Assembly (NCBI GenBank): GCA_021817025.1
Contig: JAKAWF010000015.1
Coordinates: 302-25,561 of the forward strand
Reading direction: 5' to 3'
DNA length: 25,260 nt
DNA from: a bacterium
Lineage (GTDB): Bacteria > Chloroflexota > Dormibacteria > UBA8260 > Bog-877
This document shows, one piece after another, positions 1-6,805 of the stretch. Within the stretch, counting starts at the first letter, position 1. The number at the start of each line of letters is the position of its first letter. Below the pieces are notes generated by a model. That model had not been told where the DNA came from and searched no databases. It worked only from the letters and a program-made list of their open reading frames with translations. The position numbers and the translations under genes were made by a program.

Positions 1-1202
1 AGGCTGTCGGCGGCAGATCCCCGCCCCTGGGCTGGGATCCCACTCCGCCGGGCGAAGTCCGTCAGCTCGAAGACGATGAGGAAGAACTCGGCCAGACGGC
101 ACTTCGAGATCACTTCAAGCTCATGGCCGAGCCGCTGCTCCACCTCCGCGTCGGCCCGCGGGTACCTGCCGGGCAAAGCCCGCCGGCAGAGCTCCTCCAG
201 CTGGCGGTCAGGAGTGCTGCCGGCGGGCACTCTGAGACCGGGGAACCGGCTGTGCCGGAAGTCCAGCTCCAGTTCGGCCCGGGCGGCCAGGTCGCGGGCG
301 CCCGCAAACGCCATGGGATACGGCAGCAGCTCCGCCAGCTCCGCCTCGCTGCGCATCCAGTACTGATGGTTGGGCAGCAGCAGACCGCTGGCCGCCGCCT
401 CCTCCAGGGTGCAGCCGTGGCGGATGGCGGTGAGCACATCCAACAGCCTCCCCTCGGCGGCCAGCGCGTAGCGCGGGGCCCCTGACGCCACCAGACCAAG
501 CCCGGTGCGCTCGGCGCAGGCGGCGGTCTCGGCGGCCAGCCAGCTGTCCCCCAGCTGGAGATGATGCTGCAGACAGAGTCGGACCTGGCCTTTCGGGAAG
601 GCATCCCGAAGGGCGCTGGCGGCGGAGTCGGCAGCTCTGCGATCGCCGCGCCCGAGAGCCATGCTGATGGGGCTGTGGGGTCCTCCGGCCAGGACGGTGC
701 AGCGGTCGATCTGCCCCGTCTCCACCAGATGGGAGCGGCCCGCTTCACGGTTGGATCGAGGGCTCTTGAGCAGCCGCTCCCGAAGGCCCCTGGGGACGGC
801 CGCATCGCGCCTCCCCGCTGCCAGCGTCGGACTCCCGGCCGCCTTTGCCAACACCTCGTCCAGCCCCGCCAGAGCAAGGTTGGATTGGCCTTTGACCCCA
901 CCCAGCTGGGCCCGGCTCACCGCTCGGCACAGCTGTTGATAGGAGGGAGTGTCGGTGGCCAGCAGAACGATCCTGCCCCCACCGGCAAGATCCAGCTCCG
1001 CCCCCACCATCGCCCCCAGCCCCGTCCTGCCCGCCGCCCTGACGAGTCGCACCGACCCGTACAGCCCCCCCCGGTCCACCACGCCCACGGCCGCCATCCC
1101 CAACTCGGCGGCGCGCTCCACGATGGCCTCTGGTGCGCTCGCCCCCTCCAGAAAGGAGAAGTAGGAGCGCGCCCAGCACTCTCCGAATCCCACTGCGGCC
1201 AT
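1..1202 (-). CDS. imuC: ImuC/DnaE2-type error-prone DNA polymerase III alpha subunit (N-terminal part, cut by window edge)
   Basis: This is the N-terminal 400 residues of a C-family DNA polymerase; the rest lies beyond base 1. Reading from ATG at 1202, the protein opens with a PHP domain (ARSYFSFLEGASAPEAIVER, then VVDRGGLYGSVRL). It reaches the polymerase palm entry near the edge, RLGHELEVISKCRLAEFFLI followed by FARRSGIPAQGRGSAADSL, the family signature for primer-template binding. ImuC proteins copy damaged templates together with ImuA and ImuB, both encoded on the same strand about 6 kb away. The PHP metal ligands seem lost: the usual HxH is WAR, and the DH of the next motif is DR. The ATG lies about 7 bases after a TATAGT -10 box, so the mRNA is probably leaderless. 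A replicative DnaE is possible, but the SOS-type operator and the imuAB neighbours favour ImuC. The frame is open throughout. Confidence 0.85.
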   Translation of the reverse strand, partial: MAAVGFGECWARSYFSFLEGASAPEAIVERAAELGMAAVGVVDRGGLYGSVRLVRAAGRTGLGAMVGAELDLAGGGRIVLLATDTPSYQQLCRAVSRAQLGGVKGQSNLALAGLDEVLAKAAGSPTLAAGRRDAAVPRGLRERLLKSPRSNREAGRSHLVETGQIDRCTVLAGGPHSPISMALGRGDRRAADSAASALRDAFPKGQVRLCLQHHLQLGDSWLAAETAACAERTGLGLVASGAPRYALAAEGRLLDVLTAIRHGCTLEEAAASGLLLPNHQYWMRSEAELAELLPYPMAFAGARDLAARAELELDFRHSRFPGLRVPAGSTPDRQLEELCRRALPGRYPRADAEVEQRLGHELEVISKCRLAEFFLIVFELTDFARRSGIPAQGRGSAADS

Positions 1203-1208
1203 GTGCAC

Positions 1209-1214
1209 ACTATA
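1209..1214 (-). promoter_or_regulatory. -10 box of the imuC promoter
   Basis: The minus strand reads TATAGT here, directly against the LexA-type box at 1215-1228. Transcription would start about at the ATG at 1202. A weak -35 candidate TTGTCC (1235-1240) lies at a long 20-base spacing, which would fit a promoter that is weak unless derepressed. Confidence 0.55.
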
Positions 1215-1228
1215 CGAACGCCTGTTTC
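1215..1228. promoter_or_regulatory. LexA/DinR-type SOS operator upstream of imuC
   Basis: The plus strand reads CGAACGCCTGTTTC. The known Gram-positive DinR/LexA consensus is CGAACRNRYGTTYC, and this site matches 13 of 14 positions. It abuts the -10 box, so bound repressor would block RNA polymerase. A near-identical box (CGAACGAGTGTTTG on the minus strand) sits in the same position relative to the imuA -10 box. Confidence 0.7.
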
Positions 1229-1644
1229 CGGGATGGACAAGCCTGCCGGACCAGTAGCGGGCCTGCCAAGGTCCGGCGCCACGGGCAAGCCGTCGTCGAA
1301 ACAGAAGTGGCTTGACCTGTGATCCCGGCCTCGGGCCCGGCATCAGCCCGCAGGCAGCCAGTCCGTCCAAGTCCGTCCGCCCGCGGCGTGATCTCCCGGC
1401 CCAACTCACATGGGACCGCTTGGGGCCCCCGAGAACGGGCCTGCCTGGCGCTCACGCCCAGGGAGCCGCCTCGAACAGGGCCGATGTAACAAAGATCTGA
1501 CGATCCGTAACAGCCCGAGTACTCAAGCCGTGTTGGCCGTTACTTGTTTGCGAACCAGAGAGCGCACGGGGCTCTGGGTGCTCGCACGAAGGGAATGAGG
1601 AAGTCAGGGACCGTCGCGAAGGGAAGCCGACGATCCCCGCAACC
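1229..1644. other. Long non-coding stretch upstream of the membrane protein/DUF11 pair
   Basis: No convincing gene is seen in these 416 bases. The right half looks structured. ACCAGAG and CTCTGGGT (about 1554-1580) can pair, GTAAC/GTTAC arms flank about 1509-1543, and a short motif (CGAAGGGAA) occurs twice, in the 1580s and about 1616-1624. A promoter and structured 5' leader for the plus-strand genes is the likeliest content. I could not match it to any riboswitch class I know. Confidence 0.35.
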
Positions 1645-2163
1645 ATGGAGAGAGACTTGGTACGTTCACCCAGCCGTGGGCTGGCGTCCAGCGAAGGGCG
1701 CATGCCGCCAACTGGTCAGCCTGCCGGCTCCGATGGCCACCGCACGGCTCGGGGCGGGAAGCTCACCCATCCAGGGACGCTGCTCCTGGCCGCCGGCCTC
1801 GGGGCGCTCTTGCTCGGGGGCCTGGGATTCGCCCGGGCTGAGCTGTCCGCCCCAGCGCCCTCCGTCAACGCCAGCTCCTCGCCCCTGACGGCGGGTGCCC
1901 TCAGCGCGAAGGCGCCGGCCCCCGAGAGCGGGCTGGCGCCCATGCCGGTGGTGTCGAGGTCGAACTCGGCGGTCACCGCGGGAACAGGGCTCACCTGGTT
2001 CCTACTCTGCTTGGCGCTGTTCCTCGCGATCAACGGGGTGGCCCTGGTCCGGGTCGCCTACCGCCGAGCGGGCCCCGCCCAGGGAATCTTGCCTCTACCA
2101 ATTCGCCGCGGAAGCGGGCGGTGGCGCAATTTCCGAATTCATAGCTTTAGGAGTTCCAGGTGA
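1645..2163 (+). CDS. Small membrane protein with signal-like segment and one transmembrane helix
   Basis: The family is not recognised. The product (up to 172 residues) has two hydrophobic stretches. The first (THPGTLLLAAGLGALLLGGL, about residues 41-62) ends in an Ala-rich region like a signal peptide. The second (TWFLLCLALFLAINGVALV, about residues 119-137) is followed by an Arg-rich tail. Between them lies a Ser/Ala/Pro-rich linker. The topology suggests an exported linker anchored near its C-terminus, with a basic cytoplasmic tail. The stop codon overlaps the GTG of the DUF11 gene (GTGA, 2160-2163), so the two are probably translated together. The start is uncertain: ATG 1645 has no clear ribosome site, and ATG 1702 follows GAAGGG closely. 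An accessory factor for export or anchoring of the neighbouring surface protein is only inference. Confidence 0.55.
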   Translation: MERDLVRSPSRGLASSEGRMPPTGQPAGSDGHRTARGGKLTHPGTLLLAAGLGALLLGGLGFARAELSAPAPSVNASSSPLTAGALSAKAPAPESGLAPMPVVSRSNSAVTAGTGLTWFLLCLALFLAINGVALVRVAYRRAGPAQGILPLPIRRGSGRWRNFRIHSFRSSR

Positions 2164-4073
2164 TAGCAAGGCTTCTGAGTCGACGGTCCTTCATCCTCGC
2201 CAACGCCGGGGTGGTGCTGCTGCTGCTGGCAGCCCCGGTCTCCGTGCTGGCGGCTCAAGGGGGTGGCCACGGTCCTAACAGCACATCTCCTGGTGCGTCC
2301 GCCGGTCAGACAGGCCAAGGCAACTCCTCCAGCCATGCTGGCCACGCCAGCCCCGGCAACGCCAATTCCTCGTCCCCCGTGATCAGTCAGAGCAACGCCA
2401 ACTCCAACTCCTCCGTCACCAGTCAGAGCAGCGGCAAGTCCAACTCCGCCGGCTCGGGCGGAAGCCACTCCAGCGGAAACACGAACAACCACACATCCAC
2501 TTCCGGATCGTCGTCTGGGCTGAGCAATCACAACAGCACCGGCGACAGCAATCAGGAGGATGTCTGGGTGGACGGCTACTCGACCGCCTCGGCGCCAGTG
2601 GTGGCGGCCGGGCCCGGCCATGAGATGGACCCTCACCTCGGCTGCCCCGCCTACATCATCCTCTGGGGTAGTGGCCTGGCCGACTCCTCGGGGATATACA
2701 CCGTGGATGGCTGGTCGCCCAGCGGAAGCGGCACCGGCGACTACGGCCACCCCGGGTACAAGCAGGACCAGGCGTGGCCGTACGACCAGGCCCAGACCCA
2801 GGCCAACCCCAGGACGGCTAGCTGGACGTACGACACCTCGGCTGGTGGCACCCAGGAGATCAGCTACATCAACACCGCCCAGCTGGTGGCCCACGCCCTC
2901 GCCAATGGCGACCAGCCGGTGAACGGTGAGGGTCTGCACTTCAAGCTCCAGTTCGTGCAGGATCCGCAGAAGCACAAGACCTTCTGGGTCAACTGCCAGA
3001 GCCCAATCGCTCCGCCCAGCACCGGGCCAGACCTGAGCATCAACAAGACGGTCAGCGAGACCACGGCCAGCTTTGGCGACACACTGACGTATCAGATTAC
3101 GGTCAGCAACACTGGCGCCGGTGCTGCCAGCAACGTGACTGTCGACGACTTCATGGGTGGAACCGCTGGCTACAGCGTGAACATGAACTCGTTCAGCAGC
3201 ACGCCACAGACCAGCTCCTTCACCACTCTCGGGACGGGAGACTTCGAGTGGACGTACTCGAGCATCGCCGGCGGCACCTCGGACACGATGACCTACACCG
3301 CCATCATCAATCAGCCCACGAACGGCTACGTGAGCACGCACACCTACCTGCTCAACAACACGGCCACGATCACCTCGCCCACGTGCACCGTGGCAGCCCA
3401 GTGCACCTCCACGGTCACCACCACGGTCCCTCCCAGCACACCTACCCCTGGCCCCGATCTGATCGTCACCAAGAGCGTCGACCACAGCTCCACAGCGCTC
3501 GGTCACACCCTGGACTACACCATCACCGTGACCAACGCCGGGAACGCCCCGGCGACTGACGTGGCTATGACCGACCTCATGACGGGGACGGCCGGCTTCC
3601 AGGTCAACGACGGCAGCAACGGCACGAACGACTCCTTCTTGGGCAATCCCACCGTCACCGTTAGTGAGGACGGCCCCGGCGTCTACACGTGGGAGTATTC
3701 AACCCTGGCTCCCGAGCAGACCGCCACCGTGACCTACACCGCCACCATCCTGGCGCCGGGCAGCGTCTCTAGCACCCTCAACGGCATGCTCACCCTTGTC
3801 AACACCGTCACCGCTACGTCGGGCAACGGGGGCTGCACCAGCAACACCTGCACCGCCACCGTGACCACCACGGCGCCTCCGCCATCAGGGGGCTCCCTGG
3901 GCGTGACCACCACCAAGACGCCCCCGCAGCACGCGAGCGGTGTCCTGGGCGCCTCGACACCTGGAACCGGGGCCCATCTGGACCTGCTCCTGACCCTGAT
4001 CCTGGTACTCGCGGGGCTGACCCTGATCGGATTCGCGATCGCGACCCGGCCTCGCGCCAAGCCCCAGGTCTGA
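2160..4073 (+). CDS. Secreted DUF11-repeat surface protein with sortase-like C-terminal anchor
   Basis: This 637-residue protein is built for the cell surface. Residues 1-32 form a signal peptide ending VSVLAAQ. Residues about 35-130 are a Ser/Asn/Gly-rich low-complexity region. Residues about 135-280 form an unrecognised domain ending KHKTFWVNC. Two DUF11 repeats follow, starting at PDLSINKTVSETTASFGDTL and PDLIVTKSVDHSSTALGHTL, each about 130 residues, both with GDTL/GHTL and TxTxxNxG motifs. The tail has the order expected of a cell-wall sorting signal: STPGTGA, a hydrophobic helix (LLLTLILVLAGLTLIGFAI), then RPRAK. TPGTG replaces LPxTG, so sortase use is inference, and no sortase gene is in the window. 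Start GTG 2160 is supported by AGGAG 8 bases upstream and the GTGA overlap with the previous gene. A role in adhesion or cell-envelope structure is likely. Confidence 0.85.
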   Translation: MIARLLSRRSFILANAGVVLLLLAAPVSVLAAQGGGHGPNSTSPGASAGQTGQGNSSSHAGHASPGNANSSSPVISQSNANSNSSVTSQSSGKSNSAGSGGSHSSGNTNNHTSTSGSSSGLSNHNSTGDSNQEDVWVDGYSTASAPVVAAGPGHEMDPHLGCPAYIILWGSGLADSSGIYTVDGWSPSGSGTGDYGHPGYKQDQAWPYDQAQTQANPRTASWTYDTSAGGTQEISYINTAQLVAHALANGDQPVNGEGLHFKLQFVQDPQKHKTFWVNCQSPIAPPSTGPDLSINKTVSETTASFGDTLTYQITVSNTGAGAASNVTVDDFMGGTAGYSVNMNSFSSTPQTSSFTTLGTGDFEWTYSSIAGGTSDTMTYTAIINQPTNGYVSTHTYLLNNTATITSPTCTVAAQCTSTVTTTVPPSTPTPGPDLIVTKSVDHSSTALGHTLDYTITVTNAGNAPATDVAMTDLMTGTAGFQVNDGSNGTNDSFLGNPTVTVSEDGPGVYTWEYSTLAPEQTATVTYTATILAPGSVSSTLNGMLTLVNTVTATSGNGGCTSNTCTATVTTTAPPPSGGSLGVTTTKTPPQHASGVLGASTPGTGAHLDLLLTLILVLAGLTLIGFAIATRPRAKPQV

Positions 4074-4084
4074 TCCAAGCTCTG

Positions 4085-4114
4085 CTGGGGGAGCACCCTC
4101 GGGTGCTCCCCCAG
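4085..4114 (+). terminator. Strong hairpin terminator after the DUF11 gene
   Basis: CTGGGGGAGCACCC and GGGTGCTCCCCCAG are a perfect 14-base inverted repeat separated by TC, beginning 11 bases after the DUF11 stop codon. There is no T-run, as is common in GC-rich genomes. Confidence 0.75.
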
Positions 4115-4227
4115 ACCGTCGACGACATTGCCTGGGAGGGACCGGCTGCCCGACCGCCACCCGGTCCCTTCCAGGCAGCCGCCAGCTCGTCCGCCCTGAT
4201 TGCACCCTGCGCCTTGACCTCGCTGTC

Positions 4228-4446
4228 GTGGCCCGGGTGCTGCCACGTCTGGGTGCGTCACGCGGGGCCACCGGCATCGGACTCATCCTGTTGGCCCTGA
4301 TGACGGCCACCGGACTGTGGGGCCTGAGCCTGGCAGGGGTGATCCCCGCCGCGACCACCGCCTGCGCGGGCTGGACCGGCTACCTGCCGCAGCACGACGG
4401 ACCCTCGCTCTGCACGCCTCAGTCCATCGTCAGGGCGGGTCCCTGA
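4228..4446 (+). CDS. Possible small single-pass membrane protein
   Basis: A 72-residue frame from GTG 4228 encodes a hydrophobic helix (GIGLILLALMTATGLWGLSL, about residues 16-35). A short exported part with two cysteines follows. No family is recognised and there is no clear ribosome site. It lies between the DUF11 terminator and the end of ftsH, facing ftsH. It may instead be a chance open frame in GC-rich DNA. Confidence 0.3.
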   Translation: MARVLPRLGASRGATGIGLILLALMTATGLWGLSLAGVIPAATTACAGWTGYLPQHDGPSLCTPQSIVRAGP

Positions 4447-4473
4447 GCGGTTCTGGACGGATCCACCCCGAGG

Positions 4474-6480
4474 TCAGGTGGCGGCCGGCACCTCCGACTT
4501 CGCCTCTGGGGCAAGCCGGCCGTTCTGGTCTCTCAGGGGTGGCGGCACGGCCTTCGGCTTGGCGGCCAGGCCGGTCACCTTGAGGATCTGCTCCTCGTTG
4601 AGGGACTCCTCCTTGAGCAGGGTCGTCGCCAGCGCCGTCAGCTTCTCCCGGTTCTGGTCCAGCAGCAGCAGCGCCTCCTCGAAGCACTCCTCCACGATCC
4701 GGCGCACCTCCGAGTCGATCACCTGAGCGGTGGCCTCGCTGTAGGGGTGTTGAGAGATCATCATGGCGCTCTGGTCGGAGGGGTCCTCGGCCAGGTTCAG
4801 GGGCCCGATCTTGGGGCTCATACCCCACCTGACCACCATCTGACGGGCGATGCTGGTCACCTGCTGCAGGTCGCTCTCGGCCCCGGTGGTCACCACGTCG
4901 TAGATCAGCTTCTCGGCCGCCCGGCCGCCCAGGGCACCGACGATGCGGGCCCGGAGGTAGTTCTCCGGATAGTTCTGGCGGTCGTCGACCGGTGACTGCA
5001 CGGTGACTCCCAGGGCTCGACCCCGGGGCACGATCGAGACCCGGCGCACCGGGTCCGCCTCCGGCACCAGCAGGCCCAGCAGGGCATGCCCGCTCTCGTG
5101 GTAGGCGGTGCGCTCGCGGTCGTCCGCGGAGAGCACTATCTGACGGGCGGCTCCCAGCAGCACTTTCTCCAGGGATTCGGTGAAATCGTCCATGGTGACC
5201 GCGGGACGGCCCTTGCGCGCCGCCATCAGGGCCGCCTCGTTGACCAGGTTGCGCAGCTCGGCGCCAACCAGCCCAGGGGTCTGGGAGGCGAGATTGTTGA
5301 GGTCGACGTCGTCACCCAGCGGCACCCCTCGGGTGTGGATCTTGAGGATGGCCGCCCGCCCCACCCGGTCGGGTGGCAGCACCATGACCCGGCGGTCGAA
5401 GCGACCCGGCCGGAGCAGGGCCGCGTCCAGCACGTCGGCGCGGTTGGTCGCGGCCAGCACGATCACACCCTGGCGAGAGTCGAAGCCGTCCATCTCGGTC
5501 AGGATCTGGTTGAGGGTCTGCTCACGCTCATCGTGGCCGCCAAAGCTGGGCCCCACGCTGCGGCTCCGCCCGATCGCGTCCAGCTCGTCGACGAAGATGA
5601 TCGCCGGCGCGGCCTCCTTGGCCTTGGTGAAGAGGTCGCGCACCCGCGAGGCGCCCACCCCCACCACCATCTCGATGAACTCAGAGGCGGAGATGCTGAA
5701 GAAGGGCACCCCGGCCTCCCCGGCCACCGCCCGGGCCAGCAGGGTCTTGCCGGTTCCGGGCAGCCCCACCAGCAGCACCCCCTTGGGAACCTCACCCCCG
5801 AGCCGTTCGTACTTGGCCGGTTGACGCAGGAAGTCGACTATCTCCTCCAGCTCAGCCTTGGCCTCCTCGATCCCGGCCACGTCCGCGAAGGTGGCCGATG
5901 GCCGCTCGGGATCGTAGAGCCGGGCCTGAGAGCGACCCAGGCTGAAGAGCCCCCCACCGGCGGAGGACGCCGTGCGCCGTATGAACCAGAGGAAGAAGAG
6001 CAGGAACAGCAGGGTCGGTCCGAAGCTGTAGAGCAACACCAGCAGCGCCGGTGTCGAGTTCACCTGGGCGTTGATGGTGACGTGGTACTTTTCCAGCAGC
6101 GTCTCCAGCTGGCCCCCGGCGAAGGTCGGCATCTGGGTTGTGAAGTGGAGGGCCTTGTTGGAGCTTTGCGCCGAGACCCCGGTCGGGTGGCGGAAGGTGC
6201 CCTGGATGGCGTTGCCGGTGCTGGTGATGCTGGTGACATCACCCGCCGTCACACTGGTGATGAAGACGTTGTAAGGCAGGCTGATGGTCTTCGGTTGAGA
6301 GGGCGGGAAGAGAACGTTGGCCACCAGGAGGTTGAGGGCCAGGAAGATCCCCAACGGCAGCAGGAACCGAGTGGAGCGCCATGGCGATGGTCGCTGCGGG
6401 GGAGTTCCCGGGGCCCCCCGCGAGGGGCCCGGACCAGCGGGAGCGTTGCCTGATGGAGGCTGGGCTGATTTGAGAGGCAT
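4474..6480 (-). CDS. ftsH: ATP-dependent zinc metalloprotease FtsH
   Basis: FtsH is a membrane-anchored AAA+ protease that extracts and degrades misassembled membrane proteins and short-lived regulators. This 668-residue protein is the usual length. A Pro-rich cytoplasmic N-tail (1-35) leads to a first transmembrane helix (about 37-58), an extracytoplasmic domain (about 60-140) and a second helix (about 143-167). The AAA domain has Walker A GLPGTGKT (239-246), Walker B IIFVDE (294-299) and the arginine-finger region RPGRFDRR (357-364). The peptidase domain has the zinc motif HESGH (461-465) and the third ligand in TTGAESDL (Asp 537). All catalytic parts are intact. It starts 79 bases after the DUF6504 gene on the same strand, so it may be read partly from the imuAB promoter; its ribosome site is weak. 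Chromosomes of this kind often carry more than one ftsH. Confidence 0.95.
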   Translation of the reverse strand: MPLKSAQPPSGNAPAGPGPSRGAPGTPPQRPSPWRSTRFLLPLGIFLALNLLVANVLFPPSQPKTISLPYNVFITSVTAGDVTSITSTGNAIQGTFRHPTGVSAQSSNKALHFTTQMPTFAGGQLETLLEKYHVTINAQVNSTPALLVLLYSFGPTLLFLLFFLWFIRRTASSAGGGLFSLGRSQARLYDPERPSATFADVAGIEEAKAELEEIVDFLRQPAKYERLGGEVPKGVLLVGLPGTGKTLLARAVAGEAGVPFFSISASEFIEMVVGVGASRVRDLFTKAKEAAPAIIFVDELDAIGRSRSVGPSFGGHDEREQTLNQILTEMDGFDSRQGVIVLAATNRADVLDAALLRPGRFDRRVMVLPPDRVGRAAILKIHTRGVPLGDDVDLNNLASQTPGLVGAELRNLVNEAALMAARKGRPAVTMDDFTESLEKVLLGAARQIVLSADDRERTAYHESGHALLGLLVPEADPVRRVSIVPRGRALGVTVQSPVDDRQNYPENYLRARIVGALGGRAAEKLIYDVVTTGAESDLQQVTSIARQMVVRWGMSPKIGPLNLAEDPSDQSAMMISQHPYSEATAQVIDSEVRRIVEECFEEALLLLDQNREKLTALATTLLKEESLNEEQILKVTGLAAKPKAVPPPLRDQNGRLAPEAKSEVPAAT

Positions 6481-6559
6481 GAATGCACGCTAGCAGATGT
6501 GTGGGCCCAAGCCCGGCCAAAGCTTTGCCGCCCCGCCCGGCAGATGCTCGCGGGGGTGG

Positions 6560-6805
6560 TCAGCCCCATTGACGAGCCAGCTCCCAGCCGGCTTCGGTCC
6601 GGTACAGATCAAGGCAGTTGCCATCCGCCAGCAGCACCCGCCAGTAGGCGCGCCGCTGCCATCGCCCGGGCGGAGTTCGCCACCAGCCAAGCTCCACCAC
6701 CCAGCGGTCCGCCACCTCCACCACCTTCATCCAGCCCTGCCCCATGTCGACCGCCGAAGGTTGCAGATCTGGGGTGCTGGCCAGGACCCTGACCTGCAGC
6801 CTCAT
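6560..6805 (-). CDS. DUF6504-like small protein of the imuAB operon
   Basis: This 81-residue protein is rich in Trp and Arg. Its C-terminal half (RRAYWRVLLADGNCLDLYR, then GWELARQWG) resembles the DUF6504 family, small proteins commonly encoded next to imuB-like genes in actinobacteria and relatives; its biochemical role is not known to me. The first ATG overlaps the imuB stop codon (ATGA, 6802-6805), so translation is probably coupled. It has no signal peptide or membrane helix, so a cytoplasmic partner of the mutasome is a reasonable guess. The family call rests on my memory of the pattern and needs a profile search. Confidence 0.6.
   Translation of the reverse strand: MRLQVRVLASTPDLQPSAVDMGQGWMKVVEVADRWVVELGWWRTPPGRWQRRAYWRVLLADGNCLDLYRTEAGWELARQWG

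Noticed and set aside
110..901. Minus-strand open frame of 263 codons
   Set aside because: It is out of frame with the polymerase, whose PHP and palm motifs lie in another frame on the same strand.
1500..1700. Riboswitch (cobalamin, c-di-GMP or c-di-AMP type)
   Set aside because: CCCCGCAACC and GGGAA elements recall cobalamin boxes, but the order and pairing of the conserved core could not be made to fit, nor could the other classes.
2139..3506. Minus-strand open frame of 455 codons opposite the DUF11 gene
   Set aside because: Its Val/Gly/Arg-rich sequence mirrors the Thr/Ser/Asn-rich surface protein; no ribosome site and no family.
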